Below are positions 18,184-20,671 of a stretch of DNA of 20,671 nt, piece by piece; the stretch's first letter is position 1; every line of letters begins with the position of its first letter. Made by a program: the position numbers and the translations under genes. This DNA comes from Isoetes engelmannii (lineage: Eukaryota; Streptophyta; Lycopodiopsida; Isoetales; Isoetaceae), in the NCBI GenBank assembly GCA_011763485.2, contig JAANSK020279269.1, forward strand, positions 1 through 20,671. The letters are read 5' to 3'. The notes beneath the pieces were generated by a model, which saw only the letters and a program-made list of their open reading frames with translations, was not told the origin of the DNA and did no database searches.

Positions 18184-18217
18184 CAGGCTGGAAATTATAT
18201 TGGGTGGTCGCCCAATT

Positions 18218-18490
18218 TGCTTGTCGACAGTTTATGCAATGTGTTTTTCGTGGGTTTAGTTGACCCTAGGTTTAGAATCCATCGGTGTCGGTTCATTTCA
18301 GTTTATGCCTTAAATTGGGCGGTCGCAGAATTTGTTAGGTGTGCTTTTATTCAACGACAGTATCTAATGCACACACAAACAGACTAACTAATTGCTTGAT
18401 AATAAACATGCTCTGCTAATAATATTTCATTTACTGTATATAGCAAATGCATCACATTCCTGGTGGTATATTTTTTGCCTTCTCTTCAGA
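18218..18490. other. No gene seen
   Basis: It contains the imperfect palindrome at 18312-18333 and AT-rich sequence only. Confidence 0.4.
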
Positions 18491-19029
18491 TCACATATTC
18501 ATATAGTCTGCAAGAGTGACATCTGGGACATCCTCAACGTTGACATCTGGGACATTGATGGCATGATTCCAGAGTTGTCGGTCCAGTGTTCGAGCCATCT
18601 CTGGATGATCACGTAGCAACTCATTGACCAAGCTCTGCTTCTCAAACCTACACGTAACATACATCTCTTTGAAATAATGTCTCAGAGTGTTACCTTCCCA
18701 AAGGTGGTCCATACTTAGCAACCTCTTCAGACTTTTGATTTAGACTTTGTTCTTCTTCAGCATTGCTAGCATTTCTTGGTCCGTTAGCAAATCCCCTTCC
18801 TCCCAGTTTCTAGGCGGTACACTGTACGCCCCTTCCTTCACAACTTCTGTATCATCGATCAAGAGGAAGGTTAGAACCATTCCATTTTTACAGTTGAAAA
18901 ATCATGAAACCTAAGGGAAACGCATGAGAACTTACTCCTGAACGTACAAATACTGTATTCCTCGGTGATGAAAACACTTTCCTCCCACTGGAGTTCGTTA
19001 AGCACCGTTAGGACCTCAGTAACCTGTTG
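18491..19029 (-). CDS. Unassigned spliced ORF B (two exons, stop, then continued frame)
   Basis: Exon 19029-18936 encodes QVTEVLTVLNELQWEESVFI and TEEYSICTFR. A GTAAGT donor and an ACAG acceptor with a CTAAC-like branch site define an 89-nt intron (18935-18847). The second exon (18846-18740) reads VVKEGAYSVPPRNWEEGD, then LLTDQEMLAMLKKNKV, to TAA. The same frame then stays open to 18491 (LLSMDHLWEGNTLRHYFKEM, later LVNELLRDHPEMARTLDRQL, NVPDVNVEDVPDV). The clean splice, of a length like the ABCB introns, argues that this is real coding sequence, perhaps broken by the TAA. No ATG is in frame upstream (a TGA precedes QQVTE). No family is recognised. Confidence 0.4.
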
Positions 19030-19080
19030 TCAGGATTGTCGAGTCCATTGTGGGCGCTGTGGTAGGGAGAGAACTGTCAG

Positions 19081-19314
19081 CATTGTGAATGCGAAAACAT
19101 TTCGGAATGCTGTATTTATAGGGTACTGTAGCACGCAAGTAACCCATCAGGAAATGACACGTACGAATGCACATTGTTCACTGCGAAATTGGGCGGCCGC
19201 CCAATTTGGTGGTGCCAAAATTGGAGTTTGGGCATGTGCCATAAAATTGTTATACCCGAAAAATGGTGGAAATTGGGCGGGCGCCCAATTTCCACCATGC
19301 TTCGGATAGAGCAA
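19081..19314 (-). promoter_or_regulatory. Upstream block B: TATA box and two perfect palindromes
   Basis: On the minus strand: palindrome 19263-19298 (17-bp perfect arms ATGGTGGAAATTGGGCG and its complement around GG), ACATGCCCAAACT, perfect palindrome 19186-19207, ACGTGTC, TGCTACAGTA, TATAAATA (19120-19113), then CATTCACAATG with ATG at 19083. The TATA box lies 29 nt before that ATG, so transcription would start at or just before it. The block is related to 16779-17120. Confidence 0.5.
19113..19120 (-). promoter_or_regulatory. TATA box
   Basis: CTATAAATA on the minus strand, in the duplicated upstream block, directed toward ORF B. Confidence 0.5.
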
Positions 19315-20246
19315 GTACATCACTAACTACATGAAGCAGTTAAGATACCGGTTTATTAACTAAGGTCGTCCGGTGAAGGGAAAACGAGGACAAGCCACGA
19401 AAGATCCTTGGGCGTTAGGTCTTCTCAAATACATATGGTATTGGTTTGGAATTATGTGATCGCATCTGTTTCCCTCATTGTTTTTGTTATCTATTACAAA
19501 TTGGGCGACAGCCCAATCTCTTATAATCTCACACATTCATTTGTATTGCAGGACTTGAATTATTCATTCGTTCAAATAAAGGCCTTGTATATTTTTTGGC
19601 GGATCTGTGTACAAACAGATAGGACGGATTTGCAACCTTGTAGTTTTTTTTCAGCCAACTGGGCGTTCGCCCAATTTGAATATGCAATGAAATGTTCTTT
19701 TTTGATATTTGTGGGCACATCCGGGCGTATGGCCCAATTCCAAAATGCAAAAAAAGAAAATATAAGTATATTCTTTGTACTGGCTTTCGTCCAATTTAAC
19801 AACACAATGCAGAGCTCAAAATAAATAAAAAAAAAAAAAAACCACAAAAGAAGTCTTAATTGGGGCTGAAATAGGCTTTTTTTTTTGGGATTTGAAGTAA
19901 TTTCGTGACAATATGGACCGACGAAAAGTCCATAATTAACGACATAGTGCTTAGAGGGTCCTAAAGAGGCCAACCAGGGACTCATATTTGTCTATGAAAA
20001 GGTGTGGTTTTCTGAAACTTACTTAGTTTATGTGGTCTGTAAGGTGGAAACACATTGTTCCTTCAAGTACTTCCATTTGGTTTGTGAGACATCATTCTAC
20101 AATGTTTACATTTAGTTGGATTATGTTGTGACTTCCTTTCTTTAAAGTTACATGTACTACTCTGACTACTTTCTTCCAATAAACTTGCTATTTTAATCAG
20201 ATATTGGTGTACATACGGCCCTCAAGACAGAACAGCCAACTCTCAC
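19315..20246. other. AT-rich region, palindromes only
   Basis: Palindromes lie at 19498, 19657 and (decayed) 19721, and an A-run at about 19827-19841. The ORFs are AT-rich and carry palindrome codons, and I do not believe them. Confidence 0.4.
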
Positions 20247-20416
20247 ATGGTTGCTAATGGGCCAGCTCGACCTGGCACACGGAGGAAAAGAAAAGAGAGG
20301 GAGGAGAGTGTACGTAGGGGATGTCAATGCCACTTCACTATTCGACAACTCTATCTTCTCCCAAGTTTGTCAAATATTAGCTATTATGGCTTTGATCATA
20401 AGAATCTTCAAGGTGA

Positions 20417-20671
20417 ACATTGCCATGGTACTTTACTTTGATTGACCCAGAGAAGGGAATCAGATTCAAGCTAGCACCATGGATCTCAAAGGAATTGAGA
20501 GAGTGGGTTAGAGAAAAACTTGTGCATTGGCACACATAATGAAGTGTTATGAACATGCACGAGGAGAGGTGGAGGTTCAAACTCGATGTGCATGGAAATC
20601 ATAATATGTGTAGGGATGATGTGCTCAAGATCCGGGATGTTTATAACATTGAGAAGAGTGTCGTTCGAAAC
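20417..20671 (+). pseudogene. Unassigned open segments at the window end
   Basis: In one frame (20417-20539) the reading is LPWYFTLIDPEKGIRFKLAP, then WISKELREWVREKLVHW, to TAA-TGA. The same frame reopens from ATG 20549 as MNMHEERWRFKLDVHGNHNM, then VLKIRDVYNIEKSVVRN, to the window edge. The residues look protein-like. No domain is recognised. They may be exons or a decayed element. Confidence 0.25.

Larger units (their letters stand above)
15955..19741. repeat. Dispersed 22-bp palindrome family (AAATTGGGCG / CGCCCAATTT)
   Basis: Copies at 15955-15975, 16153-16175, 16296-16317, 16912-16939, 16991-17016, 17071-17103, 18199-18217, 18312-18333, 19186-19207, 19263-19298, 19498-19519, 19657-19677 and a decayed one at 19721-19739. 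The arms are AAATTGGGCG and CGCCCAATTT with a 0-4 nt centre. I saw none elsewhere in the window. The copy at 16153 has AAATTCGGCG pairing with CGCCGAATT, a change matched on both arms. Possible roles are a dimeric factor site, a hairpin in RNA, or the end of a small mobile element. Confidence 0.8.

Noticed and set aside
19408-19985. Two long ORFs on opposite strands
   Set aside because: AT-rich with Phe/Lys-biased composition, containing palindrome-derived codons such as NWA.AQ. They look like chance openings.
1-20671. CRISPR array or bacterial operon structures
   Set aside because: No regularly spaced repeats with unique spacers. The spliced gene and LINEs show eukaryotic DNA.

Overview
The window looks like nuclear DNA of a land plant. 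The main evidence is one intact, multi-exon class B ABC transporter gene with GT-AG introns, of the plant ABCB1/ABCB19 type. It is surrounded by remnants of LINE (non-LTR) retrotransposons and AT-rich non-coding DNA. I cannot place the species. All ten introns of the transporter are only 68-92 nt long, which is a compact gene style.

Layout. 1-205: unassigned sequence with a short tandem repeat, perhaps a retroelement tail. 206-2504 (minus): decayed LINE copy (copy L). 2787-3059: two overlapping, oppositely oriented small ORFs, each starting with a signal-peptide-like segment. 3372-7984 (minus): ABCB transporter, 11 exons, 1272 aa predicted, all ATPase motifs intact. 7985-9715: intergenic, with a cluster of perfect short inverted repeats at 8993-9331 and one unassigned proline-rich ORF. 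9716-about 12790 (plus): second copy of the same LINE family (copy R), with an L1-like coiled-coil ORF1, an endonuclease ORF2 and a nested 236-bp insertion with terminal inverted repeats. Copies L and R lie head to head and make a large inverted repeat around the transporter. 12791-13619: AT-rich, no gene. 13620-14966 (plus): a different LINE type (DUF4283-like ORF1, then an in-phase TAG, then the start of an endonuclease ORF2 that is soon lost).

15290-19750 is the most unusual part. It holds at least twelve copies of a roughly 22-bp palindrome (arms AAATTGGGCG and CGCCCAATTT) seen nowhere else in the window, and four long foldback or hairpin structures, three of them resembling microRNA precursors. 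It also holds two related promoter-like blocks (16779-17120 and 19081-19314), each just upstream of a minus-strand ORF I cannot assign. In the two blocks the bases flanking one palindrome have changed on both arms together. 20247-20671 contains short open segments of unknown identity running off the window end.

Only the transporter can be read as a working gene. The LINEs are broken by stops, frameshifts, deletions and 3' truncation. How the palindromes, hairpins and duplicated upstream blocks work together is inference, and is set out in the findings.
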